Below, piece after piece: positions 26,048-34,206 of a stretch of 64,000 nt of DNA. The notes below the pieces were generated by a model. That model searched no databases. It was given only the letters and a program-made list of their open reading frames with translations, and had not been told where the DNA came from. The number at the start of each line of letters is the position of its first letter. The stretch's first letter is position 1. Origin of the DNA: Moraxellaceae bacterium. Its GTDB lineage: Bacteria; Pseudomonadota; Gammaproteobacteria; Pseudomonadales; Moraxellaceae. The position numbers were made by a program, and so were the translations under genes. The stretch covers positions 1 to 64,000 of the forward strand of contig JAQZBP010000007.1 in the NCBI GenBank assembly GCA_029237815.1. Reading direction: 5' to 3'.

Positions 26048-26680
26048 TCATGCCGCGCGGGTCTTACTCTTTTTCTGGCTCTGGTAAAACTGCCAAACCC
26101 CATAGGCCAGCAGCCCCACCCCGGCCAGCTTCGCCAGGCTGTTCAACTCGCTGAACAGGCCCGGCCGGTTTTCGTTTTCCTTGCTGAACTGCTGCGCGGT
26201 TTGCTTCACCAGCGCCGTGGCTTCGGCGCCGGTCTTTCCCCGCCTCACCCACTCGTCATGTGCGCGCAGTTCCGATTCGTAACGCTGCAGGCTGGTTTCG
26301 GTCTTGCGGTCCCAGGTGTTCACCGCATAGACCACGGCGGTAATGCCGGCCGCGGCGATGGCCGGAATCCACAGCGCGCCCAGCGCGCCCAGGTTGTCCG
26401 TAAACCAGTCCGACACCCGCAGGCGCAATTCACTGTAGGCATCCATAAACGGCCGAATTGCTGTTTCGATGCCAGCGATCTGCGCGCGCAAGGCGTCCGC
26501 CTCTTTCAGTTCCGCGGCGATTTCCGTCGCCAGCTTGGTATTGCCCGCGGCCTTCGCTCGCTGCTGCATCGCCACCAGGCGCGGCACTTTCGCGGCCAGT
26601 CGCCGCTTGGCATCGGACAGGCGCGAGATTTCCGCATCGCTTACCTGCACCCGATCTGCGCTGCCCGCTGCCGTCGTCAT
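26048..26680 (-). CDS. Prophage membrane protein with coiled coils
   Basis: 210 residues. The N-terminal half is a long charged helix ('DAEISRLSDAKRRLAAKVPRLVAMQQRAKAAGNTKLATEIAAELKEADALRAQIAGI'). Two membrane helices follow, at ~105-125 (ALWIPAIAAAGITAVVYAV) and ~183-198 (LAKLAGVGLLAYGVWQFY), with a polar loop between and a basic end (KKSKTRAA). Likely a virion membrane protein of the prophage; family unknown. Confidence 0.55.
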   Translation of the reverse strand: MTTAAGSADRVQVSDAEISRLSDAKRRLAAKVPRLVAMQQRAKAAGNTKLATEIAAELKEADALRAQIAGIETAIRPFMDAYSELRLRVSDWFTDNLGALGALWIPAIAAAGITAVVYAVNTWDRKTETSLQRYESELRAHDEWVRRGKTGAEATALVKQTAQQFSKENENRPGLFSELNSLAKLAGVGLLAYGVWQFYQSQKKSKTRAA

Positions 26681-26682
26681 GT

Positions 26683-26976
26683 TCAGCCCCTGCCGCTCTT
26701 GCGGGTGCGGATGGAGGCCACCAGCACCGCGCCCAGCACCGCCACGGCGATGCCGGCAAAAATCAGCTGCCGGGTCTGCGGGTCGATGCCCACCTTTACG
26801 CCCGGCTGATAGCTCTCCGCGTTCAGCGGCTTCAACCCGCGTGCCTCGCGGTCCAGGTTGATGCGGTTCACCTTGTCAGTGGTCCGCGCCTGCACCACGG
26901 CATTGGCGATACTCGGAAGCGCCTGCATCCAGGTCGGCAGGGCCGCCGCCGGCGCCACTTCACCCAGGGACGCCAT
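26683..26976 (-). CDS. Small prophage membrane protein
   Basis: 97 residues; its ATG overlaps the upstream stop as TAATG. The product has one C-terminal membrane helix (LIFAGIAVAVLGAVLVASI) and a basic tail RTRKSGRG. The N-terminal two thirds are polar. The tail-anchored layout is repeated in the next two upstream genes, which suggests a set of virion membrane proteins. Confidence 0.55.
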   Translation of the reverse strand: MASLGEVAPAAALPTWMQALPSIANAVVQARTTDKVNRINLDREARGLKPLNAESYQPGVKVGIDPQTRQLIFAGIAVAVLGAVLVASIRTRKSGRG

Positions 26977-27653
26977 TAGGCAGGCGCTCCGCGACGGCCG
27001 ATCAGGGTGGACAGCAGCAGCCCGCCACCGATCAGCCCGCCACCGATCAGCGCCGGCCGGGTCCAGTCCACGCGCACGGCCGGGCCTTCGGGCTGCAGCG
27101 TGTTGACGTTGACGGCCTGCGCCTTCGCTACCTTGTTGGCAGCGGCGGTCTGTGCGGTGTTAAGGGATGCCACGCGCGCCTTGGCTTTCGTCTGCGTGCT
27201 GGCGATGCGCTTTTCGATGTTGGCCTTGAGCGCGGCCGGGGCCAGGTCTTTGACCACGTTGAAACCCTGGCTGACCAGGTCGAACAGGCCCGCCATGCCA
27301 TCGGCCTGGAGGTCCTTTTTCATGGTGTCTTTCTGGCGGCGCTGTTCCTTGCGGCTCACCCTGGCGGCGTCACGCTCGCGCTTTTCGGCGGCGTTCGCTT
27401 CGCGGCGGGCTTCGGCTTCGGTGCGGCGCTCAGTGTTGCGCTGCTCGATCTGCGCGCGGCGTGCGGCCATATCGACCGTCACGGCCGGACGGACCACGGC
27501 CGGACGCACCACGGCCGGCGCGGCTTTCTTGCGCTGCAGCTGCGCGGACAGCGCGGACGCAATGCGCGCCTGAAACACACTCTTGTTCACCGGCGCCATC
27601 AGCTGCCGCTGAATCACTGCCGCCATCGGACCGCCGAGACTAGCCACGTTCAC
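26976..27653 (-). CDS. Basic tail-anchored prophage protein
   Basis: 225 residues from GTG at 27653 (ATG at 27626 is an alternative). Contains three short copies of a V-R-P-A-V motif (~47-60), then a highly charged helix ('RRTEAEARREANAAEKRERDAARVSRKEQRRQKDTMKKDL') and a C-terminal membrane helix (ALIGGGLIGGGLLLSTLIG) with a basic end. Probably a virion membrane protein that contacts nucleic acid through the charged helix (inference). Overlaps the gene before it by 14 nt. Confidence 0.55.
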   Translation of the reverse strand: MNVASLGGPMAAVIQRQLMAPVNKSVFQARIASALSAQLQRKKAAPAVVRPAVVRPAVTVDMAARRAQIEQRNTERRTEAEARREANAAEKRERDAARVSRKEQRRQKDTMKKDLQADGMAGLFDLVSQGFNVVKDLAPAALKANIEKRIASTQTKAKARVASLNTAQTAAANKVAKAQAVNVNTLQPEGPAVRVDWTRPALIGGGLIGGGLLLSTLIGRRGAPA

Positions 27654-28227
27654 CCCCGTTTCTCATTTTCAGTAGCAGCGCGACTGCGCCCAGGCCGACC
27701 GAGCCCCACAACACATAGGACGACCACTTACGTTCTGGTGCGGGCGCGGCGACTGCCGCCCCTTCCGCTGCCGCTTCGGCTTCCGCTTCGGCCTTGGCTT
27801 GGCGTACTTCCTTGGCGGTCAGCGTCTGCATTTGCTGCGCGGCATCGGACACCGCGTTGCGAATCTGGCTGTTCTGGTCTTTCGCGGCCACGTTGTCAGC
27901 AGCTGCCGTTATCAGCGAGCCGGCACCGGGCAGCAGCATGTTGCCGCCCTTTTCAATCGCGGCTTTCGCAATGGCGCTCTTGCTCGTGGCGATGGCCGCG
28001 GCCTTGGCGTTTTTCTTGGTCGGCGCGATGTTGGCGCCCACGATCTTGAGGTTGGCGTTAACCGCGGCCTTGACTTGCTTGCGCGTGCCCAGCTTGTTGA
28101 GCCCGGTCTTGCGCTTCAAATTGCCCACGCTCACGCCCGGCGCCACTACCTTTTTCACGACCGAACGGATGCTGCTGGTGAAGTCTCCCCACCCGTCCAC
28201 GCCGTCGATGCCGTTAAGTGCCGCCAT
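27640..28227 (-). CDS. Tail-anchored prophage membrane protein
   Basis: 195 residues. Polar N-terminal region with many Lys/Ala residues ('LNKLGTRKQVKAAVNANLKIVGANIAPTKKNAKAAAIA'), a possible amphipathic or weak membrane segment ('GGNMLLPGAGSLITAAA'), an Ala/Glu-rich helix, then a C-terminal membrane helix (SYVLWGSVGLGAVALLLKM). Same tail-anchored design as its downstream neighbours. Family unknown. Confidence 0.55.
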   Translation of the reverse strand: MAALNGIDGVDGWGDFTSSIRSVVKKVVAPGVSVGNLKRKTGLNKLGTRKQVKAAVNANLKIVGANIAPTKKNAKAAAIATSKSAIAKAAIEKGGNMLLPGAGSLITAAADNVAAKDQNSQIRNAVSDAAQQMQTLTAKEVRQAKAEAEAEAAAEGAAVAAPAPERKWSSYVLWGSVGLGAVALLLKMRNGGERG

Positions 28228-28793
28228 TATTTCGCCCGCCTGATTTCCTGAATCATTTCACCCGGCATCCGGATTCCCACGCCTACCGCCCAGGGTTCCG
28301 TACATTCCAGGTTTATCCACATGCCCGGCCGCTTCGGGTGTCTCACCTGTCCGTACACATGGTTGAAACTCTTACGCGTTGGCCCCACGGCCTTGATACG
28401 CGTTGTGTGCCCGATGCTTTCCAGCATCGACAGGCACAAAATCGTTTTGTCGTCGCAGTCGCCCTGCCGCTGCTCTAGCAAATGCTCTGCGCTGTGCAAC
28501 TGCTCGATGCTTCGTGCGTCGCGGACATATCGCACGCGATCACGCACAAAGGCATGTATCGCGGCGATTTCTCCGAGGTAGTCTTTCTGCCGTAGCTGGC
28601 GGACCACCTTCAGCGCCATTTCCCGTACTGGCCACGCCTCGCGTCCTTTGACGACTTCCGCGGCCATTTTTTCAATCGTTACCCGCACTCCGGCGGCGCC
28701 TTCCGGTATTCGTTCCCGCAGCACCGGCGGCCGACTTACGCTTGCGACTGGCGGCCGTGCCGCTGGCTGATTTCCTGGCAGTAGTGCGGCCAT
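28227..28793 (-). CDS. Transglutaminase-like (cysteine protease fold) prophage protein
   Basis: 188 residues from the ATG at 28793; a TTG at 28826 or the ATG at 28667 (just after the upstream stop) are other possible starts. The core shows a transglutaminase-type Cys-His-Asp pattern: 'IHAFVRDRVRYVRDA', then Cys in 'RQGDCDDKTILCLSMLESIG', His in 'KSFNHVYGQV', and a last acidic position in 'MWINLECTEP', where Glu takes the place of the usual Asp. Members cut or crosslink peptide bonds. In a phage it might act on peptidoglycan peptides or in capsid maturation. Overlap with the upstream gene depends on start choice. Confidence 0.7.
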   Translation of the reverse strand: MAALLPGNQPAARPPVASVSRPPVLRERIPEGAAGVRVTIEKMAAEVVKGREAWPVREMALKVVRQLRQKDYLGEIAAIHAFVRDRVRYVRDARSIEQLHSAEHLLEQRQGDCDDKTILCLSMLESIGHTTRIKAVGPTRKSFNHVYGQVRHPKRPGMWINLECTEPWAVGVGIRMPGEMIQEIRRAK

Positions 28794-29043
28794 TTGTCTT
28801 TTTCCCGTTGCACGAAATTTCCGCAATCAGCGCCTCAAACCACGTTCGGTAGAGGTCCACGCCGAGCGCCATACCGGCAGCCCGTTTCAGGCCGTCCGCC
28901 CCCGTCAGCAGTTTTTCCAGGTGCGGCCAGTAGTCGCCGGCCTGTTCCTTGATCTGCTGTAGCGCCACCGCTGCCGGCACCCCGCCTGCTGCCATGGCCA
29001 CCAGTGCCACCAACAGCGAAAGAATCATTCGTGCTGCACTCAT
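28672..29043 (-). CDS. Prophage protein with signal/anchor helix, GDYWP module and basic tail
   Basis: 123 residues from the ATG at 29043, which overlaps the upstream stop. An N-terminal hydrophobic helix (MILSLLVALVAMAAGGVPAAVAL) is followed by a ~45-residue module 'QIKEQAGDYWPHLEKLL...YRTWFEALIAEI', then a Lys/Arg/Ser-rich tail of about 40 residues. The same module and a similar tail end the 340-residue protein just upstream, so the two are partial paralogues. Function unknown; membrane-linked nucleic-acid binding is possible. Confidence 0.55.
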   Translation of the reverse strand: MSAARMILSLLVALVAMAAGGVPAAVALQQIKEQAGDYWPHLEKLLTGADGLKRAAGMALGVDLYRTWFEALIAEISCNGKKTNGRTTARKSASGTAASRKRKSAAGAAGTNTGRRRRSAGND

Positions 29044-30065
29044 TACGCGGCCTTCCTCTTGCTCGTGGCGCGTGCCTTCGGCGCGGCCTTGGTTGTCTGT
29101 TTCTCTGGCTCGTCCTGGCCCAGCACCGCGGCGCGCACCGCGGCGAACCATTCGCGATGCTCTGCCACCTCCGGCACCAGCTGCTCGGCGGATTCAATGG
29201 CGTCCTCGCGCCCGATCACTTCCTGCAGCATCGGCCAGTAGTCCCCGGCGCGTTGCTGCACCTTCTGCAGCGCCCGGCGCGGCTCGACTTCGAGGTCCGC
29301 CAGTTCCACCATGGACAGCAGCAGCAGCCGCAGCTTTTGTATTACGGCGGCTTGCTGATTCGCGGCCGGCGCCGGCAGCGCCTGCTGCCCGTTCGCCTCT
29401 GCCACCGTGCCACCGCCCTGCCCGGCCAGGCTCAACACCATCGGCCCGAATTTTTCCGCCAGGTCCAGCCAGTTCATGCCGGCGTTATCGCCGCCACCGT
29501 TGCCCAGGCCCAGCAAGTCCGTAACCTGCTTAAGCTCTGTGATCTGTTCCAACAGCCCCTTTTGCGGCTGCGGTGCCCCTCCGGTGCGGTTCAGGATGTT
29601 GGCCACCCGTTCAACCTGTTCCAGCGGGTCCACCGGCGCCACCGCGGGCGCCTGGCGCAGTTCGCGGATTTCACCCATCACCTGCGCGAAGCGTTCATCA
29701 CTGCGCTGCATCAGCATCGCCAATTCCGAAAGCTGGCCCTGCGGCCTGGCCTCTTCGCTTTCCTGCTTTTTCGGCAGGCCTGCTATTTCCAGTTTCACGC
29801 GGCCGGCAAACCTGCCGCCCTCACCCGGAAACACCACCATGTAGATGCCGCCGCCGTGGCGTTCCTTCACGGCCTCTTCCATGTCCTCAACAGTCGGCAC
29901 TGTTTTCGGTGAAATCGTGAAACGCTCAAGAAACGGTTCGCTTCCCTTTTCCACGCGGCGGAGCGCCACGGTCACTTGTTCTTCTTCGCCCAGGAAACCC
30001 CACCAGCTATTCAGATGTTCATTTCCGCTTCCGCCGTTCTGGTTGCCGTCATTAGGTGTTTGCAT
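29043..30065 (-). CDS. Large prophage protein with coiled coil, GDYWP module and basic tail
   Basis: 340 residues and no membrane helix of full length. N-terminal ~100 residues are beta-patterned ('GEEEQVTVALRRVEKGSEPFLERFTI', 'GGGIYMVVFPGEGGRFAGRVKLEIAGLP'). A helical middle ('SELAMLMQRSDERFAQVMGEIRELRQ') and Gly/Ala/Gln-rich linkers follow. A C-terminal module reads 'KVQQRAGDYWPMLQEVI..HREWFAAVRAAVL', with a Lys-rich tail. First gene of the structural operon after the terminator at 30259. No P-loop is present, so it is not the packaging ATPase. Family unknown. Confidence 0.55.
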   Translation of the reverse strand: MQTPNDGNQNGGSGNEHLNSWWGFLGEEEQVTVALRRVEKGSEPFLERFTISPKTVPTVEDMEEAVKERHGGGIYMVVFPGEGGRFAGRVKLEIAGLPKKQESEEARPQGQLSELAMLMQRSDERFAQVMGEIRELRQAPAVAPVDPLEQVERVANILNRTGGAPQPQKGLLEQITELKQVTDLLGLGNGGGDNAGMNWLDLAEKFGPMVLSLAGQGGGTVAEANGQQALPAPAANQQAAVIQKLRLLLLSMVELADLEVEPRRALQKVQQRAGDYWPMLQEVIGREDAIESAEQLVPEVAEHREWFAAVRAAVLGQDEPEKQTTKAAPKARATSKRKAA

Positions 30066-30258
30066 CGCTAAGGCCCCGTTTGTCTCACCCCGTAAAACCG
30101 CCTACAAGGCCCGTGGTAGCGCGCTAGAAAAACCCAGCCCCGCACCAGCAAAACGCCAGAAAAGCGCCACAGCCTCACCAGATGCGAACCTAGCCGCATC
30201 CAGACACCGCACCTAGTTTCGTAACGCTTTCCGTTACGGTTTCGGCTTTTCCGGGCAT

Positions 30259-30283
30259 AAAAAAACCCGCCGTAGCGGGTTCG
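30259..30283 (-). terminator. Rho-independent terminator ending the early operon
   Basis: AACCCGC / GCGGGTT stem with 4-base loop followed on the minus strand by seven T; lies 16 bp after the stop of the small HTH-like gene. The rest of 30066-30298 is non-coding and probably holds the promoter of the structural operon. Confidence 0.85.
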
Positions 30284-30298
30284 ATCTGCCTGAAAAGG

Positions 30299-30520
30299 CT
30301 ACAGGTGCAGGCGTTGCAGGTAGGGCGTGACCGCCACGCCGGCCGTGGCACACACCGTCAGCAGCTGCGCCATGGCCGGGTCTTTGCTATTCAGCAGGCG
30401 CGAGAGCTTCATCTTGTCCCAGCCATCGCCCAGGCGGCGCGCAAGGGCAGAGTAACGGCCGTGATACTTCGCCTTCACTGCCTGCTGAATCTCTCGAGTT
30501 ACGTCTTGCGGCTTGTCCAT
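30299..30520 (-). CDS. Small HTH-like prophage protein
   Basis: 73 residues: 'VTREIQQAVKAKYHGRYSALARRLGDGWDKMKLSRLLNSKDPAMAQLLTVCATAGV'. This pattern of short helices, with 'YSALARRLG..WDKMKLSRLLN', fits a lambda-Cro/CII-like helix-turn-helix DNA-binding protein. Last gene of the early operon before a strong terminator; a regulator of late genes is likely (inference). Confidence 0.6.
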   Translation of the reverse strand: MDKPQDVTREIQQAVKAKYHGRYSALARRLGDGWDKMKLSRLLNSKDPAMAQLLTVCATAGVAVTPYLQRLHL

Positions 30521-30571
30521 GGTCCGGCCTTTCGTAGTCTGCTGGAACTGTTAGGTATTCATCCGGGTCAA

Positions 30572-30895
30572 TCAGGCCCACAGATTGATTATCCATCGCG
30601 CGGCAATATCCGCTCCGGCGCAGGCCGGCACGAAGGCAACCACCAGCGCACCCACAAGCCACCTGTTGCTTTCTCGATAACGTTCGCGCTGCTCAGACAC
30701 GCGTGCCAACACCTGCTCCCGTGCCTCTAGCTCGCGTCGGTGTTGCAGCTTTAGCGCTTCGCGCTCATCCGCCGGCATCTTTATCAGATTGCGAACAGTG
30801 AGAGCAGCCATAAGCTGCAGCCTCGTGGTGGACAGCGTGTTTCGCAGTCGCCCTATCTCCCGGTTTTTTTCTTCTATGCACTGGCACCCACACAT
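30572..30895 (-). CDS. Coiled-coil membrane protein of the prophage
   Basis: 107 residues. Cys-rich start (MCGCQCIEEK), a long charged helix ('KMPADEREALKLQHRRELEAREQVLARVSEQRERYRESN') and one C-terminal membrane helix (RWLVGALVVAFVPACAGADIAA). Located just after rep. Family unknown; it may anchor replication at the membrane or be a virion protein. Confidence 0.5.
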   Translation of the reverse strand: MCGCQCIEEKNREIGRLRNTLSTTRLQLMAALTVRNLIKMPADEREALKLQHRRELEAREQVLARVSEQRERYRESNRWLVGALVVAFVPACAGADIAARWIINLWA

Positions 30896-30926
30896 TTCAA
30901 CCTCCCCCTTTTTTCACCGCGTACAG

Positions 30927-32900
30927 TTATTGACAGAACTCCAAGGGCGGCGCGTTCGCGCCACCTAAAAAGCAAAACCAATCGGCCGTTTCGGCCTTCG
31001 CTTCCTTTTCCACCACTTCGACCGCGGCAGCCGCGCGCAGCTGCGCCACAATCGACCACGGCGCCCACTCCCTTGCGGCTTCCATTTCGCGTAGCTGCTG
31101 GTGCGTATCCGCCAGCATTTCCGCGCAGGTTTCCGCCTGCGGCTTTTCCTCGCCTGGCCGGTGCACGGTCCAGGTGTGCACACGCGTCAAGATGTTGCCG
31201 GCGCCCTCGGCATAGCTCAGCCCGTAAATGCGTGCCTTGGCTTCCCCGCCGTAGCGGTCGAATACCTGGCCGATCACTTCGCCGGTTTCCGCGTCGTGCT
31301 CGTGCCAGTATCCGAGTCGCACCAGCTGGTCAGCGCGCTTGACCATCGGCCCGCCCATGAGCAAGACGAACGCCAGCCACTCGCCCTCATCCGCTGCCTC
31401 TGCCGCCAGCTGCACCGGCTTTGGTGCGTCGAATAAATCCGCCTGCGTTACCTCGTCCGCCATGGCGCGGCGCATTTCCCGCCAGGCTGTCACGGACGGT
31501 CCGCCGATCTGTTGGAACTGCCTGATTCGGTTGCAGCTGGCCCATGCCTCCACCCTGCGCGCGCTGTCCTGCATGTCATACCCGTACAGGTCTTGCTGCA
31601 CTAGGTCGCCCGCGTCGGTCGCATCAATGGCCTTGGTTATGTATTTCGCCAGGTAGCCCGCAGCGTCGCCGCGTTCCGGGTCGATCACTTCGAACAGCGC
31701 ACGATGCTTTTTTGCCCCGAGTTCCTTTGCGTCGCCCTCTTCCATGAACTGCAGCGCGTAGCGGCGCACGATGGCACGGACGCGCGGCGAGGCGGCGCGC
31801 CCCAACTCGCACGGGTAAAACTCCACCCCCGTCTTGCCTTTGCCGTTGTCGTCATCCGCATTTACCGGGATGCGCGGCCAGTGCGAGAAGCGCGCCCGCA
31901 CCGTCCATACCGGCATATAGAAAACCGCCATGTGCCAATGTGGCGTGCCGTCGTGATTGGCCTCCACCACCCGAAACCCGTAGAGGCGAACGCCACGGTT
32001 GCCCAGCGCCGTGCGGATGCGCTGGAATACCGTGCCCATCTGCCGCTGCGCCTGTGATGGCGTGGTTTTGTCCCACTTGCCGTTTTCATGGACGAAGCCG
32101 CCGGCCGTGGTCCAGCGATGGCAGCGGCTTGGACTGGTCAGCGTCCAGAACTCGCGCACATGGCCCAGCAGCTGCGCGCACTCGTCAAAGCCGCGCACCC
32201 GCATCATTAATTCCCCGCGCCGAATGCGCGGATTGCTGATAGACAGGTCGGCCAGTTCCGCCAGCGTGTACCGCTGCCCGTCTTGGTTTTCCGCTTCGGT
32301 GTTTTCCAGGTATTTGCGGTTGCGCCACCGCTGCGCACTTCGGCGCTTTACCGTGGTGTCACTGCAGTAAACTTCCACGCCCTTGCGCACGCGCCCCAGC
32401 AGAATGGCGATGCGCTCCACTTCCAGCGCCTGCAGGCGTCGCGCTTTCAGCCGCCACCACTTCGGGTCCACAAGGCGACGCAGCACCGGCAGCGCGCCCA
32501 GCTTTTCCGGGTCCGGCATTTCGATGCCGTACCGGCCCAACACCTCCGCCCCGCGTTCCAGTATGTCCGCTATAGCGTCGGCACTGTCGGTGCCTTCGGC
32601 CTCGCGCAACAGCGGCACGCACTTCTGTGCGCGATGCTCGCACCAGCGGCATAGCTCGTCATCGTTCCAGGATAGATTGAGGTCATGCCGCGTCAGGCTA
32701 TGCGTTGCCTCGCGCAGCTGCAGGTTGGCAGCCACGTAGCTGCGCTTTCGCGCGGTGTCCGCATACGCACGCCCCAGCATGACGGCCAGCGGCTCCACCG
32801 GCTTCACCGTTTTTTTAATGTACTCCCGCTGCGTCCGCTTGAACGTGTGCGTCCAGCGCTCAGCATCGCGGAAGTTAAAATACGGCTTTGTGTCGATCAT
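30927..32900 (-). CDS. Rolling-circle replication initiator (phage GPA-type HUH endonuclease)
   Basis: 657 residues. It shows the P2 gpA/Phage_GPA layout: 'FWTLTSPSRCHRW' (motif 1), the HUH metal motif in 'GTPHWHMAVFY' at about 320, and a nicking region 'AAGYLAKYITKAID' at about 420 with Tyr residues spaced as in two-Tyr initiators. It nicks the origin, stays covalently bound to the 5' end and starts rolling-circle replication. Such Reps are found in P2-like phages, in PM2-like and other small non-tailed phages and in plasmids. No tail genes are present here, which argues against a P2 relative. The origin may lie inside this gene, as in P2. Followed by small membrane genes; preceded by the methylase 6 bp upstream. 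Confidence 0.9.
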   Translation of the reverse strand: MIDTKPYFNFRDAERWTHTFKRTQREYIKKTVKPVEPLAVMLGRAYADTARKRSYVAANLQLREATHSLTRHDLNLSWNDDELCRWCEHRAQKCVPLLREAEGTDSADAIADILERGAEVLGRYGIEMPDPEKLGALPVLRRLVDPKWWRLKARRLQALEVERIAILLGRVRKGVEVYCSDTTVKRRSAQRWRNRKYLENTEAENQDGQRYTLAELADLSISNPRIRRGELMMRVRGFDECAQLLGHVREFWTLTSPSRCHRWTTAGGFVHENGKWDKTTPSQAQRQMGTVFQRIRTALGNRGVRLYGFRVVEANHDGTPHWHMAVFYMPVWTVRARFSHWPRIPVNADDDNGKGKTGVEFYPCELGRAASPRVRAIVRRYALQFMEEGDAKELGAKKHRALFEVIDPERGDAAGYLAKYITKAIDATDAGDLVQQDLYGYDMQDSARRVEAWASCNRIRQFQQIGGPSVTAWREMRRAMADEVTQADLFDAPKPVQLAAEAADEGEWLAFVLLMGGPMVKRADQLVRLGYWHEHDAETGEVIGQVFDRYGGEAKARIYGLSYAEGAGNILTRVHTWTVHRPGEEKPQAETCAEMLADTHQQLREMEAAREWAPWSIVAQLRAAAAVEVVEKEAKAETADWFCFLGGANAPPLEFCQ

Positions 32901-32906
32901 CCGACT

Positions 32907-33728
32907 TTAGCCCCTGCACAATGCGGCGAATGCTGCCGCAGCCACTCGTGGAACTTGCCCATTTCCAAGGGCTTCAAGTCGGTCCACCCGGTGGGGCATC
33001 CCATAAGCCACTCGACCCATGGCGGGTTCAGCTGGCCAGTCTGCGAAACTTCCAGCCCCTCCGCTTCCGCCACCTGGCTGGCCAGCGTATCCGCCTTTCC
33101 GCTCCGCCCCTTGTGCCTGCCTCCGCCCTTCCGGCCAATGCTCGCCGTTGGAGTACCCCAGGTGCGCGCTGCCGTCGCCAGGCCGGTGCCGCGCTTCGTT
33201 CCCGGCTTCGGCGCATTGTTGTTCCCGTGAACTGTCGGCGTTGGCCACAATCCAGATTCGCTCCCGGCGATGCGGTGCGTCCAGGTCGGCCGCGGATATA
33301 ACTCCCCACTCAGCATTGAACCCCAGCGCGGCAAGGTCACAGAGCACCCGCTCAAGTCCCCGAGTAACGAGAGCTGCGCTGTTTTCAATGAATACGTATT
33401 GGGGTCGAACCTCGCCAATAATGCGGTGCATTTCCCGCCAGAGTCCCGAACGCTCGCCGTCGAGCCCTCGCCCTGTCCCAGCAGTTGAAATGTCCTGACA
33501 CGGGAATCCGCCCGAAACCACGTCAACAAGACCGCACCATGGCCTTCCGTCAAAACTGCGCACGTCAGACCAAATTGGGAAAGGTCGGAGAATTCCATCG
33601 TTTTGCCGTTGCGCGAGAACTTGTGCGGCGTAGGCACTACACTCAACGGCGCAGACGGTACGCCACCCCAGGAGGTGGCCTCCGAGAACTCCAAGACCAG
33701 CGCCCGCGAAAAGAGCCAACTCATTCAT
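32907..33728 (-). CDS. C5 cytosine DNA methyltransferase (orphan, phage)
   Basis: 273 residues. Conserved C5-methylase motifs appear in order: I 'LALFAGAGLGVLGGHLLGW', IV 'VSGGFPCQDIS' with catalytic Cys at about 76, VI 'ENSA' (usually ENV), VIII 'HRRERIWIVA', and X 'LEALGNGQVPRVAAAAF'. The target-recognition region is short, as in phage enzymes. No restriction enzyme is nearby, so it probably protects phage DNA from host restriction or marks it. The start overlaps the stop of the 120-residue gene by ATGA. Target sequence unknown. Confidence 0.92.
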   Translation of the reverse strand: MNELALFAGAGLGVLGGHLLGWRTVCAVECSAYAAQVLAQRQNDGILRPFPIWSDVRSFDGRPWCGLVDVVSGGFPCQDISTAGTGRGLDGERSGLWREMHRIIGEVRPQYVFIENSAALVTRGLERVLCDLAALGFNAEWGVISAADLDAPHRRERIWIVANADSSREQQCAEAGNEARHRPGDGSAHLGYSNGEHWPEGRRQAQGAERKGGYAGQPGGGSGGAGSFADWPAEPAMGRVAYGMPHRVDRLEALGNGQVPRVAAAAFAALCRG

Positions 33729-34087
33729 GCGGCCCTCGCGTCGGTCATGGCTGACTCCTCGCGCAGCTTCGCCACCGCCATGGAGCGCACTGCCTGCAGC
33801 GTGCCCATAATGCCCGCCAGGTTCTCAGCCAGCGCGCGCACTGTCAGCACAAGCGCGGCGCGCTGCGCTTCCGGCAGCTTCATCCAGGGCTTTCCCGTCA
33901 CGCCCCGCACGATGCCCGCCAGCTGGAACATGGCCCCCTGCTGCACCCGGTTCATGCCGCCCCACCAGTTCGACAGCGCCAGCTGTTCCCCGGTCATTTC
34001 CTGCCCGGCCAGAATTGCGCGCATTTTCCGCAATTCGACGGCAGCCGTAGAAGCCAACAAGAGCGATGGTTGTACTTGCGCGTTCAT
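33725..34087 (-). CDS. Early prophage protein, unknown
   Basis: 120 residues, predicted mostly helical ('TAAVELRKMRAILAGQEMTGEQLALSNWWGGMNRVQQGAMFQLAGIVRGVTGKPWMKLPEAQRAALVLTVRALAENLAGIMG'). No signal peptide; moderately hydrophobic. In the early operon, ATGA-coupled to the methylase. Family not recognised. An overlapping frame upstream (start 34160) encodes a short hydrophobic N-terminus and is discussed under rejected items. Confidence 0.55.
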   Translation of the reverse strand: MNAQVQPSLLLASTAAVELRKMRAILAGQEMTGEQLALSNWWGGMNRVQQGAMFQLAGIVRGVTGKPWMKLPEAQRAALVLTVRALAENLAGIMGTLQAVRSMAVAKLREESAMTDARAA

Positions 34088-34206
34088 CTTTCACCCCGAT
34101 TTTTGACAAGCCGACAGCGAGCAGGCCCGACACGAGGCCCGCGACGAATATTTCTCTCATGGTGGTTTTCTTCTTTAGGGCGGCGCGTTGGCCTTGTGGG
34201 CGGCTT

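Noticed and set aside
30927..32900. P2-like tailed prophage, suggested by the GPA-type Rep
   Set aside because: No terminase, portal, baseplate, tail or integrase genes in the element.
33825..34160. Frame starting MREIFVAGLVSGLLAVGLSKIGVK on the minus strand
   Set aside because: The first ~24 residues look like a real membrane helix, but the rest overlaps the 120-residue gene in another frame and is compositional noise. A very short gene or a frameshift is possible, but I cannot support either.
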